16,864 bases of DNA from an uncultured Bacilli bacterium (GCA_947628125.1 CANQYR010000012.1:1-16864), one strand, 5' to 3'; positions 7,357-13,909 are shown, counted from the stretch's first letter. Notes: a model not told the origin generated them from the letters alone. Numbers and translations are program-made.

Positions 7357-8407
7357 CGTAGATTTTTTTTATCGTTTTTTGATCTAACGGGACAGGATTA
7401 TTTTTTAAGCGTTCAATATTAACGGAGTTTACTAGGACATCTAAGTCTTTTTCATTTATGATGCCCGTTGTTTTTAATTCTAACTTAGCTAATATTTCCA
7501 TAAATTTTTGATAAGTTTCTAAATAGTTTTTAGCTTTAAAAAAAGTATTTATTTTATGAAAAATGTTTTTTAGCTGATCGTTATCTTTTACATTTTCATT
7601 CATATAAAGCCATATATGAGGAAAGCACAAGGAAACAGCATAGCCATGCGGTATGTGGTAAAGGCTTGTTAATTTATAGCTTAAAGCATGAGCCGCGGTT
7701 GTTTTACTTATACATATGGCTTTACCACTTAAATTAGCAGCTTCAAGCATTTTAGCATTTGCTTTTTCATCATTATTAAGGTATGCTTCATAATTAGTTA
7801 AGATAATTTTCGCTGCTTTTTGGGCATATTTTTGACTTTCTAAGGTAGCATTTACACTTAGATATGACTCTAGAGCTTGACATAAGGCATCTAGTAAGGT
7901 TGATTTTTTTTGATCTAATGGCAAGGATGTTAGAAACTTAGGTTCTAAAAATACATAGTTTGGTAAAAGACTTGCATCGGCGATTGATTTTTTGGTATTT
8001 TGATAATATATCACGGCAAATGATGTTGATTCACTACCCGTTCCAGCGGTTGTAGGTACGCTTAGGTGTTTTATTTGACTCTTAATTATTTTTTGGTTTA
8101 GGTAGTTTTCGTTTGGGTCTAGTTTTAGGAAGGCTTTGATTGTTTTAGCAACATCAATGGCACTTCCGCCCCCAATGGATATTAAAAAATCACAGTTGTT
8201 GTCTTTAAATTTTTTGATACCTTTTAAGACTTCTTCATATAAAGGATTAGAGCTATACTCATTAAAGATAACTAAATGGGGATATTTCTTTTTAAGATCA
8301 TGGTATATGTATGTGTTTTGGGCCGAATTTTTACAGACTACTAATGGGTTTTTAGCAGATATTATTTTTAAAAGGGACTGATAGTTATGATATATTCTTT
8401 GCTTCAT
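7343..8407 (-). CDS. Iron-type alcohol dehydrogenase, probable phosphonoacetaldehyde reductase
   Basis: This 354-residue group III (iron-containing) alcohol dehydrogenase has a Rossmann-like half with GGGSAIDVAK (79-88) and PTTAGTGSE (118-126), followed by a helical metal domain. Of the usual four metal ligands, Asp173 (in LLDALCQALES), His240 and His254 (in YHIPHGYAV) are present. The position normally filled by the first His of DALxHA is Gln177. In this operon the expected reaction is NAD(P)H-dependent reduction of phosphonoacetaldehyde to 2-hydroxyethylphosphonate, as done by the PhpC/FomC-like members of the family. The absence of an aminotransferase next to it supports that branch. Its start overlaps the nucleotidyltransferase end by 23 bp. 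Family is certain; substrate rests on context. Confidence 0.9.
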   Translation of the reverse strand: MKQRIYHNYQSLLKIISAKNPLVVCKNSAQNTYIYHDLKKKYPHLVIFNEYSSNPLYEEVLKGIKKFKDNNCDFLISIGGGSAIDVAKTIKAFLKLDPNENYLNQKIIKSQIKHLSVPTTAGTGSESTSFAVIYYQNTKKSIADASLLPNYVFLEPKFLTSLPLDQKKSTLLDALCQALESYLSVNATLESQKYAQKAAKIILTNYEAYLNNDEKANAKMLEAANLSGKAICISKTTAAHALSYKLTSLYHIPHGYAVSLCFPHIWLYMNENVKDNDQLKNIFHKINTFFKAKNYLETYQKFMEILAKLELKTTGIINEKDLDVLVNSVNIERLKNNPVPLDQKTIKKIYEKLL

Positions 8408-9116
8408 ATTCTTTGATCTCTTCTTGGACTCTTAAGTGGTCTATTTCATCGTCAATTTCATCAATGTAATCATCTTTGTAGGACATGGCATATATTTTTA
8501 GATCTGGTAAAATTTCGTTTAAAGCTTCTTCAGCATATACGTCTGTTTTATTTTCATTCACAAATTCTTTTACTTTACTCACCCATTTTTGTAAAGTTTC
8601 TTTGCTTAGTTTATACAAAGGTTGGAAGGCATAGCAGTCATCTTGGAAGATATTTATGGATACTTTTTTTAAGAGATTGTTTTGGACCTTTCCTTTGAAG
8701 TCTTTTTGGGGTAAGGCTTTTTCTTCGTTTATTAAGCAGATGTCTTTTTCTTGGTTATTAAGCATTTTTGTTACTAGTTCTTTGTTAAAAACTAGATCCC
8801 CATGGAGTAAGAGAAAATCATCATCTAAATAGGAAGATGCTAGATACATTGAGTATATATAGTTAGTTTTATTATAAAGATCATTATGAACGAATGTGAA
8901 TTTTAAATCTGGAAACTTATTACATACTTCTTTTATTTGCTCACTAAAGGGACCAGTGGTGATGATGAATTCTTTGATGTTATTATCTTTTAGAATTCTT
9001 ATTTGTCTTTCTAATATAGTTATGTTATCTAGTAATTTGGTCATGGATTTGTGATGAGTTTCGGTAAATTTGCCCATTCTTTTGCCAAGACCGGAATTAA
9101 AAATAATTGCTTTCAT
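8385..9116 (-). CDS. Nucleotidyltransferase, probable phosphonate cytidylyltransferase (PntC-like)
   Basis: This 243-residue sugar-nucleotidyltransferase-fold protein starts MKAIIFNSGLGKRMG, the nucleotide-binding loop of the NTP-transferase/MobA-like superfamily. A candidate catalytic lysine lies in HHKSMTK (Lys23). TNYIYSMYLA (84-93) and the metal-binding Asp107 in LLLHGDLVF follow. Relatives include phosphocholine cytidylyltransferases and the 2-aminoethylphosphonate cytidylyltransferase PntC. With PEP mutase, the decarboxylase and the dehydrogenase around it, it most likely makes CMP-2-hydroxyethylphosphonate from CTP, the activated donor for LicD (inference). It sits 2 bp after the decarboxylase gene and overlaps the dehydrogenase by 23 bp. 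The enzyme class is sure; the exact substrate is not proven. Confidence 0.87.
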   Translation of the reverse strand: MKAIIFNSGLGKRMGKFTETHHKSMTKLLDNITILERQIRILKDNNIKEFIITTGPFSEQIKEVCNKFPDLKFTFVHNDLYNKTNYIYSMYLASSYLDDDFLLLHGDLVFNKELVTKMLNNQEKDICLINEEKALPQKDFKGKVQNNLLKKVSINIFQDDCYAFQPLYKLSKETLQKWVSKVKEFVNENKTDVYAEEALNEILPDLKIYAMSYKDDYIDEIDDEIDHLRVQEEIKEYEAKNIS

Positions 9117-9118
9117 TT

Positions 9119-10231
9119 TTATCCTCTTTTCATTTTTTGCATTAAAGCTTGTTTGTTTTGAATTGGACTGATGGTTGGTCTTCCTAGATCTTTTCTTGAG
9201 CCTAGTTTAGTATATATTATTAAGGCTTGAAGTTCACCTTTTTTTAATTTATCTATGGCATAGGTTATTTCTTCAGTTGTTTTAGCTATATAAACATTTT
9301 TAAAGCCTAAGGCTGTTAAAAGTTTTTCAAAGTCAATATCAAAGGCAACAGTTGGCTGAGATCCTACTGATTCATGAGCACCATTGTTGATTAAGATGTA
9401 CTTAAAGTTTTGTTTAGCAACACTTGGGATAATGGCAAATGATCCCATGTGCATTAAAAAGGAACCATCTCCATCAAGGCAATAGACGTTTTTTTTGGTA
9501 TTTAAAGATATACCTAAGGCAATTGATGATGTATGGCCCATGGAGCCAACGGTTAAGAAGTCATTATCATGGCCTTGTCCTTTTTTTTCACGAAGTTCAA
9601 ATAGTTCTCTTGAGGTTTTACCGGTTGTGGAAACGATGATGTCTTTATCTGTTAGATTATCTAATATGGTGTTTATTGCTTGTTCTCTTGTTAGGGTATA
9701 TTCATTTTTAGGTTTTTCTATTTCATAACTTGTAAATGTGTTTTTGCGGACGATTAGGGCAATTGGTTTAGAGTTTTTTTCTAAGTAGTCATAGCAATAG
9801 TCTATTTTTTCTTGGTAGTTTTCATCTAGTATGACGGTTTCTATTTGCATGGCTTTAAATAAGTCTAGTGTTACTTTGCCTTGTTTTACGTGTTGGGGTT
9901 CATCTTTGGTGTTAGGTTCGCCTCTGTAGCCCACGATAAGGAGCATGGGTATTTGATAGACTTCTTCATCTGCTAGAGATAAAAGAGGGTTTACGGCGTT
10001 TCCAATGCCGGAGTTTTGCATGTAAACGATGCCGTATTTTTCAGTTGCTAAGTAGTAGCCTGCGGCAAGAGCGATGGCATTGCCTTCATTGGCAGTGATG
10101 ATATTTTGTTCTTTTTTAGTGTTATCTTTTATGCAGGCACATAGATCTTTTAGTAATGAATCTGGCACGCCTGCGAAAAAGTTAAAGTTTTTGGTTTTAA
10201 GGTAATCATAAAAGGCTTTGGTTTCAATCAT
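9119..10231 (-). CDS. Phosphonopyruvate decarboxylase
   Basis: This 370-residue thiamine diphosphate enzyme is of normal length for the family. An N-terminal Pyr domain carries the TPP-activating Glu49 in ITANEGNAIALAAG and the MQNSGIGNAVNPL segment (71-82). The C-terminal PP domain has GDGSFLMHMGSF starting at 254 and the paired Asn at 282-283 (ILINNGAHES), the classic GDG-x-NN cofactor motif. The stretch NGAHESVGSQPT is typical of phosphonopyruvate decarboxylase and sulfopyruvate decarboxylase-like enzymes. It converts phosphonopyruvate to phosphonoacetaldehyde plus CO2, which pulls the unfavourable PEP mutase step forward. The gene begins 1 bp after the PEP mutase gene ends. The neighbouring mutase favours the phosphono rather than the sulfo substrate. 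Confidence 0.95.
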   Translation of the reverse strand: MIETKAFYDYLKTKNFNFFAGVPDSLLKDLCACIKDNTKKEQNIITANEGNAIALAAGYYLATEKYGIVYMQNSGIGNAVNPLLSLADEEVYQIPMLLIVGYRGEPNTKDEPQHVKQGKVTLDLFKAMQIETVILDENYQEKIDYCYDYLEKNSKPIALIVRKNTFTSYEIEKPKNEYTLTREQAINTILDNLTDKDIIVSTTGKTSRELFELREKKGQGHDNDFLTVGSMGHTSSIALGISLNTKKNVYCLDGDGSFLMHMGSFAIIPSVAKQNFKYILINNGAHESVGSQPTVAFDIDFEKLLTALGFKNVYIAKTTEEITYAIDKLKKGELQALIIYTKLGSRKDLGRPTISPIQNKQALMQKMKRG

Positions 10232-10232
10232 T

Positions 10233-11543
10233 TTATTTTCCTCCTGGTATAAGTGTTAGTATTTCTTTGATTGGCATGCAGTATTTATCTACTTCTTTAC
10301 TACGGCCATTTTTTAATATTTCTTGGGCAGTTTTAAGCATGGCTGGGTAAGCACTTCTTAGTAAGTGGTTGGCATGGATGATAATACTTGCGCCCCAAGA
10401 GTAAAGTTCTTCTTCAGTATATTGATTATAAGATGTTGGGACTAATATGACAGGAACATCTTGGTATTTTTTACGAAAGGCACTTAAGAAGGTTTTGATT
10501 TCTTTGCCATCTTTTTCTTTGCTATGGATCATGATGCCATCGGCACCGGCATCGATATATATATCTGCTCTTTTTAAAGCATCTTCAACAGTTGAGCCGG
10601 CAATTAAGCTTTCGATTCTAGCAAAGATCATGAAGTCTCTAGTGGCAAGGGCATCTTTGCCAGCTTTAATTTTTTCGGCAAAAACATAAGGGTCTTCAAG
10701 AGTTTGTTTTACTTCGGTTCCAAATAAGGAGTTCTTTTTAAGGCCTGTTTTATCTTCAATTATAATTGCGGATACGCCAAGACGTTCTAATGTTTTAACG
10801 TTGTAGATAAAATGCTCAGTTTTACCGCCGGTGTCACCATCTAAGATTATGGGTTTAGTTGTTACTTCCATGATTTCATTGATGGTGTTGATGCGGCTTG
10901 TTAAATCAACTAGTTCAATATCAGGTTTACCTTTAAAGGTTGAGTCACACAAACTACTTACCCACATGGCATCAAATTCTTTTATTTTGCCTTCTTCGAT
11001 GTTTTCGACTTTGGTGTTTTCAACTATTAAACCACTTAAGCCATTAGATGCTTCCATGACACTTATATAGGGTTTTAATTTTAAGAGTTTTTTTAGTTTG
11101 CTCCGGCGATTATCTGGGGTGTTGGTTAATGTGCGATAAGCTTCTTCAAGGTCAGTGCAGTTATTGCCGATGGTATATGGTACTTCAATTAGTTTACCAT
11201 TCCATTCTTTTAAGACTTTGATGACGTTTTGTCTTACGACGCTTTGTAAGCCTTTTTGCCAGTCATCACCATGGATAACGTAGTCAGGTTTTATTTTTCG
11301 TAAATTGTTAGTATAATCTAGAGTATCTTGTTTAACAACTTCTTTAACATTTTTTAAGCTACTAAATATTCTTTTTCTAGTTTCATAGTTTAGAAGTGGT
11401 ACGCGTTTATATGTGGCAATAGCTTCATCGGTTAGTAAGCCAATTATTACATCACCGTATTTGGCTCCTTCATCAATGATATTCATATGGCCATCATGGA
11501 TAAAGTCGGCTGACATTGCTATATATACTTTCTTTTTTTCCAT
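10233..11543 (-). CDS. Phosphoenolpyruvate mutase with N-terminal cytidylyltransferase-like domain
   Basis: This 436-residue two-domain enzyme catalyses PEP to phosphonopyruvate, the entry step to almost all natural phosphonates. Residues about 5-135 form a cytidylyltransferase-like domain with the HxGH motif (HDGH, 16-19) and YVIHGDDW (88-95). The usual ISSTxL-like motif after the last strand reads VPYTIGNNCTDL (121-132). Residues about 150-436 form the isocitrate lyase/PEP mutase domain with SNGLSG (166-171), DGDTGG (235-240), and the diagnostic EDKx5NS motif as EDKTGLKKNS (263-272). That motif separates true mutases from isocitrate lyase and phosphonopyruvate hydrolase relatives. This domain fusion is known in mutases of polysaccharide clusters. 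It is the first gene of the operon, with an extended -10 promoter upstream. Confidence 0.95.
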   Translation of the reverse strand: MEKKKVYIAMSADFIHDGHMNIIDEGAKYGDVIIGLLTDEAIATYKRVPLLNYETRKRIFSSLKNVKEVVKQDTLDYTNNLRKIKPDYVIHGDDWQKGLQSVVRQNVIKVLKEWNGKLIEVPYTIGNNCTDLEEAYRTLTNTPDNRRSKLKKLLKLKPYISVMEASNGLSGLIVENTKVENIEEGKIKEFDAMWVSSLCDSTFKGKPDIELVDLTSRINTINEIMEVTTKPIILDGDTGGKTEHFIYNVKTLERLGVSAIIIEDKTGLKKNSLFGTEVKQTLEDPYVFAEKIKAGKDALATRDFMIFARIESLIAGSTVEDALKRADIYIDAGADGIMIHSKEKDGKEIKTFLSAFRKKYQDVPVILVPTSYNQYTEEELYSWGASIIIHANHLLRSAYPAMLKTAQEILKNGRSKEVDKYCMPIKEILTLIPGGK

Positions 11544-11566
11544 AAAAATCGCTTCTTTCTTTGATT

Positions 11567-11575
11567 ATTGTATCA
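11567..11575 (-). promoter_or_regulatory. Putative extended -10 promoter of the phosphonate operon
   Basis: On the minus strand TGATACAAT gives TGn followed by a TACAAT -10 box (11567-11572), 23 bp before the PEP mutase start. No good -35 lies at the right distance, which extended -10 promoters can tolerate. A perfect TTGACA (11603-11608) is present, but the spacer would be 30 bases, too long to pair with this -10. Confidence 0.5.
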
Positions 11576-11624
11576 AATGTATTAAAAAAAATCTATCTTA
11601 CTTGTCAATATTTTATCAAATAAA

Positions 11625-11655
11625 AATCTTCCCTTTTTTTATTTTCAGGAAGATT
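11625..11655 (-). terminator. Probable terminator of the Ltp/DUF4352 operon
   Basis: On the minus strand AATCTTCC pairs with GGAAGATT (8 bp) around a 15-base A-rich loop, followed by a short T-rich run. It lies about 9 bp after the lipoprotein stop codon and before the phosphonate operon promoter. The large loop and interrupted T-tract make it weaker than the other terminators here. Confidence 0.55.
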
Positions 11656-11664
11656 ATTGGTTAT

Positions 11665-12156
11665 TTAATTTTTGCTAACATTAAATTCAACTATTATTTT
11701 TGATGACCAATTATTAAATTCAAGTGAATATTTTCCATCGGCATCATATAGTAGGTACAAATATTTTGTATAAGAGGCCCCACTTCTTAAATCACCCGCA
11801 AAGTCAAGTGAGTCATCAAAGTATGATGTTATGGAATCTAATTGGGTTCCATTTGCCCCATAAGCTTTGTAATAGAACATATTTAAGCCATGGGTTTCAC
11901 TTTTTAAGTTTTTTACTGTAATCGGTAGTTTTACAACTGTTTGATCATTATATTCAGAAAATTCATTTTCTACTTTAGTAAAGGTAATATCATCTTTGAT
12001 GGTAATTTCTAAATCGTCAAATGTAAAAGTTTCATTTAATCCATATGTTTTGCTTTTATCTTGGGAATTATTATCAGTATTTGTACAGCCAGTAATTAAT
12101 ACTATTGATAAAATTATTGTTAAAAATGTTGTTAGTTTTTTTAAATTTTTTTTCAT
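11665..12156 (-). CDS. DUF4352 lipoprotein
   Basis: This 163-residue secreted lipoprotein has a Lys-rich start, a hydrophobic core and a lipobox ITGC with lipidated Cys24. A short Asn/Asp-rich linker leads into an immunoglobulin-like DUF4352 domain (about 38-160). Seen there are LNETFTFDDLEITI, then KLPITVKNLKSE, a region of aromatic residues, and LRSGASYTKYLYLLYDADGKYSLEF. These beta-rich domains sit on the outer face of Gram-positive membranes and probably bind other surface molecules; no enzyme activity is known. A strong AAGGAG ribosome binding site precedes the ATG. The gene follows the small membrane protein by 11 bp and is the last of the three-gene operon. The family is clear; the function is unknown. 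Confidence 0.85.
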   Translation of the reverse strand: MKKNLKKLTTFLTIILSIVLITGCTNTDNNSQDKSKTYGLNETFTFDDLEITIKDDITFTKVENEFSEYNDQTVVKLPITVKNLKSETHGLNMFYYKAYGANGTQLDSITSYFDDSLDFAGDLRSGASYTKYLYLLYDADGKYSLEFNNWSSKIIVEFNVSKN

Positions 12157-12167
12157 ATTGTTACTCC

Positions 12168-12521
12168 TTAAATTTCATTAATTATTTTTCTTTGTTTAGC
12201 AAAGCCAACAAAACCTAAGACAATCATTGGTATGCAAAATATTATATATAGCATAAATAGTAAGGATCCGATGCAATATAATATGGCTCCAACTAAGGCA
12301 CCCCAAGGTTTTCTAGCTAAAAAACCAATCCAATAGAAAATTGTGCAAAGGGCTACTATAATAATGTGGGGAGTTACTAGAGCTGTTGCTATTGCTCCAC
12401 CTAGAGCTTCGGCTGAATCACTTGCTGACATAGCACTGCCAAAATAAAATATTAGATATAAAACATAAGCTGTAGATAAAAGTGCACCTACAAATAATGC
12501 TTTGCTTCTTTTATTAAACAT
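12168..12521 (-). CDS. Small four-helix membrane protein, unknown function
   Basis: This 117-residue protein is not assigned to a named family by me. Four hydrophobic segments are seen at about 8-30, 42-66, 72-90 and 91-110. A Ser/Ala/Gly-rich stretch (SAMSASDSAEALGGAIA) lies between the first two, a short basic loop (ARKPW) between the second and third, and a basic tail (KQRK) at the end. Similar small proteins occur in streptococci and other Firmicutes near cell-surface genes. The ribosome binding site AAAGGTGG is good. It lies 18 bp after the Ltp-repeat gene and 11 bp before the DUF4352 lipoprotein, so it is very likely cotranscribed with both and may act with them at the membrane. Confidence 0.75.
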   Translation of the reverse strand: MFNKRSKALFVGALLSTAYVLYLIFYFGSAMSASDSAEALGGAIATALVTPHIIIVALCTIFYWIGFLARKPWGALVGAILYCIGSLLFMLYIIFCIPMIVLGFVGFAKQRKIINEI

Positions 12522-12539
12522 ATTTTCACCACCTTTCGT

Positions 12540-13538
12540 TTATAAACCGTTTTTTTCGACGCCATAGACGGCTTGTTCTTTTGTAAAGCCTTCATACTCT
12601 AACTGCTCGATTAAACCTTCTTTAGAAAAGGTCATGGTATTTAAATAATTTTTCGCTGATTTTACAGCTTGTTCGTTCCAATTAGCTCCACAGTTATCAA
12701 CTCCATAAGATGCTTGGGTACTTGTAAAGCCTACGTATTCTAATTGCTTTTTTAAACCTTTATAAGAAAAAGCCATGGTTTTTAAATAATTTTTTGCTGA
12801 TTTTAATGCTTGTTCGTTCCAGTTGGCATGACAATTATCGGCAGCATATACGGCATCTTCATGGGAATATTTTTCGTATTCTAGTTGTTCTATTAAGCCG
12901 TTATAAGAAAAGGCCATGATTGATAAATAATTCTGTGCGGCACGTAAGGCATTTGTTTGACTAACGGTTTCTTTACTATTAGAATTAGTACTTTCTGTAG
13001 TGTTAGTTTCTTTTGACTCATTTTGATTATTTTCTTTCGGTGTTTCACTTTCTTTGGATGGTTGATTATTTTCTTTTGGTGTTTCACTTTCTTTAGATGA
13101 TTGATTATTTTCTTTTGCTGGTTCATTTTCTTTAGATGATTGATTGTTTTCTTTTGTTTCTTCATTTTCTTTTTGCTTGTCTTGATTAGTTGACGTTTTA
13201 TTTTCTTTAGACTCTGTACCCGCTTGTGGTGTTTCGCTATTTGCTGGCTCATCTTGATTATCAGTTTTTTCATTTTCATCACTTGGATTATTTAATTCTT
13301 TTGGATTGTTAGTATTATTTATATTTGTTTGACTGTTTCCTTTAAAATCTTGTTCAGTATTTATCATACTACCCATGATCGCTATGAAAATAAAAGCAAA
13401 AACAATTGATAAAACAATTTTGGTATTGTTTTGTATCTTATCATAATATTTCCACATCAAAAAGATACCGACTGGGGCAAAAAATATTAACATTAACCAA
13501 ATAAACCAATTTTGTTTGTAAAAACTATCTTTTACCAT
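12540..13538 (-). CDS. Membrane-anchored Ltp-family repeat protein
   Basis: This 332-residue protein starts with two membrane helices (about 10-32 and 40-60) instead of a lipobox. A low-complexity Asn/Glu/Lys/Ser linker (about 61-194) follows, then three copies of the Ltp repeat (PF07553, about 47 residues each, 196-332). Repeat hallmarks are A..YL..MAFSY.GL..QLEY, AVYA.DNC and NWNEQA.KSAKNYL. In Streptococcus thermophilus phage TP-J34, Ltp is a lipoprotein that blocks DNA injection by other phages; similar repeats are common in chromosomal proteins of unknown role. The topology puts the repeats outside or, less likely, inside; hydrophobic pairs without a signal site leave this open. The start has an AAGGAG site and an extended -10 promoter just upstream. 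Confidence 0.87.
   Translation of the reverse strand: MVKDSFYKQNWFIWLMLIFFAPVGIFLMWKYYDKIQNNTKIVLSIVFAFIFIAIMGSMINTEQDFKGNSQTNINNTNNPKELNNPSDENEKTDNQDEPANSETPQAGTESKENKTSTNQDKQKENEETKENNQSSKENEPAKENNQSSKESETPKENNQPSKESETPKENNQNESKETNTTESTNSNSKETVSQTNALRAAQNYLSIMAFSYNGLIEQLEYEKYSHEDAVYAADNCHANWNEQALKSAKNYLKTMAFSYKGLKKQLEYVGFTSTQASYGVDNCGANWNEQAVKSAKNYLNTMTFSKEGLIEQLEYEGFTKEQAVYGVEKNGL
12543..12953 (-). repeat. Three tandem Ltp (PF07553) repeats
   Basis: Residues about 196-332 of the Ltp-like protein hold three copies of a 47-residue helical unit. The first two both end in DNC-x-ANWNEQA, with the Cys conserved. The third lacks the final DNC and ends at VEKNGL, as is usual for the last copy. 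The DNA copies have clearly diverged, so this is an old protein-level duplication rather than a recent DNA expansion. Confidence 0.85.
13008..13154 (-). repeat. 39-bp tandem repeat in the Ltp linker
   Basis: The linker contains three 13-residue copies (KENNQSSKENEPA, KENNQSSKESETP, KENNQPSKESETP; residues 129-167) and a partial fourth. At DNA level these are 39-bp near-identical units, so copy number may vary between strains by slippage. The role is probably a flexible spacer that extends the repeat domain away from the membrane. Confidence 0.85.
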
Positions 13539-13559
13539 ACTTACTCCTTTCCTAAAATC

Positions 13560-13568
13560 ATTATATCA
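13560..13568 (-). promoter_or_regulatory. Extended -10 promoter of the Ltp operon
   Basis: On the minus strand TGATATAAT gives a perfect TATAAT box (13560-13565) with TG at the extended position. The -35 region is poor. It lies 21 bp upstream of the Ltp-repeat gene start, and the neighbouring inverted repeat covers the space between -10 and -35. Confidence 0.75.
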
Positions 13569-13594
13569 TAACTTACTCGAATAGTGTAAGTTAT
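13568..13594. promoter_or_regulatory. 27-bp palindrome, probable Xre operator
   Basis: Perfect 9-bp arms ATAACTTAC (13568-13576) and GTAAGTTAT (13586-13594) flank a 9-base centre. The site lies between the divergent Ltp-repeat and Xre genes and directly abuts the extended -10 box of the Ltp promoter. A dimeric HTH protein bound here would occlude that promoter. The assignment to the adjacent Xre protein is inference from position. Confidence 0.65.
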
Positions 13595-13617
13595 TTTTAG
13601 CAAAAAAATGGGAAAAT

Positions 13618-13623
13618 TATAGT
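13618..13623 (+). promoter_or_regulatory. Weak candidate -10 box for the Xre gene
   Basis: TATAGT lies 19 bp before the start codon on the plus strand. The corresponding -35 would fall at the right end of the palindrome (about 13594-13600), which would suit autoregulation, but that hexamer is a poor match. Support is modest. Confidence 0.35.
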
Positions 13624-13642
13624 TATGGATAGGCGGTGAAAT

Positions 13643-13879
13643 ATGTTTGACAGAAATAATGAAAATTATGTTTATGAGTTAGTATCAAAAAATATCAAAA
13701 AGATACGTAAAGAAAAAGGATTGACGCAGGAGCAACTGGCCGAGAAAATATGTTATTCGACCCAATTTATATCCAATATTGAAAGTACGAAAAATCATCA
13801 AACATTTTCACTAGGTACACTTTGGAAAATTGCTCTTGAACTTGACATAGATATTGCTATTTTATTTAAGGAAGATTAA
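13643..13879 (+). CDS. Small Xre/Cro-type HTH transcriptional regulator
   Basis: This 78-residue protein is almost entirely one HTH_3 domain: NIKKIRKEKGLTQEQLAEKI (about 15-34), then the recognition-helix region YSTQFISNIESTKNHQTFS, then SLGTLWKIALELDIDI. There is no ligand or dimerisation domain, as in phage and element-borne Cro-like repressors. The start was chosen for the AGGCGG ribosome binding site six bases upstream. It is the only plus-strand gene, divergent from the Ltp operon with a palindrome between them, and convergent with the Ca2+ ATPase, with a shared terminator. It most likely represses the Ltp operon and perhaps itself (inference). Confidence 0.92.
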   Translation: MFDRNNENYVYELVSKNIKKIRKEKGLTQEQLAEKICYSTQFISNIESTKNHQTFSLGTLWKIALELDIDIAILFKED

Positions 13880-13909
13880 AAAAAAAGTGATGGTTTTCGT
13901 CACTTTTTT
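13880..13909. terminator. Bidirectional terminator between Xre and the Ca2+ ATPase
   Basis: GTGATG (13887-13892) pairs with CGTCAC (13898-13903), with one G-T wobble, around a five-base loop. The stem is flanked by an A-run on the left and a T-run on the right, so a T-tract follows the hairpin in both directions. It serves both convergent genes; the ATPase stop codon (13908-13910) overlaps its edge. Confidence 0.85.

Noticed and set aside
10447..11070. Open frames of about 80 codons on the plus strand inside the PEP mutase gene
   Set aside because: They are antisense to a gene with intact catalytic motifs, match no family I know, and have hydrophobic, biased composition expected of antisense reading.
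11603..11608. TTGACA as the -35 box of the phosphonate operon
   Set aside because: The spacer to the extended -10 box (11567-11572) is 30 bases. At 17-18 bases downstream only TTAATA or TAATAC is found, both poor -10 matches.
11544..11664. Riboswitch or small RNA in the largest intergenic gap
   Set aside because: The 121 bp are explained by a promoter for the phosphonate operon and a terminator for the lipoprotein gene; no conserved aptamer-like pairing was seen.
13008..13154. CRISPR-like array
   Set aside because: The repeats are contiguous, in frame within a coding sequence and have no unique spacers.
12893..13282. A 129-codon Lys-rich open frame on the minus strand
   Set aside because: It is the +1-type alternate frame of the repetitive Asn/Glu/Lys linker of the Ltp-repeat gene; its KKIINHLKK-like repeats are a frame-shifted reading of the 39-bp units, and it has no ribosome binding site of its own that I could see.
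12540..13879. Intact prophage suggested by Xre plus Ltp
   Set aside because: No integrase, replication, packaging or structural phage gene and no attachment-site repeats were found; only the two gene types recall a phage.
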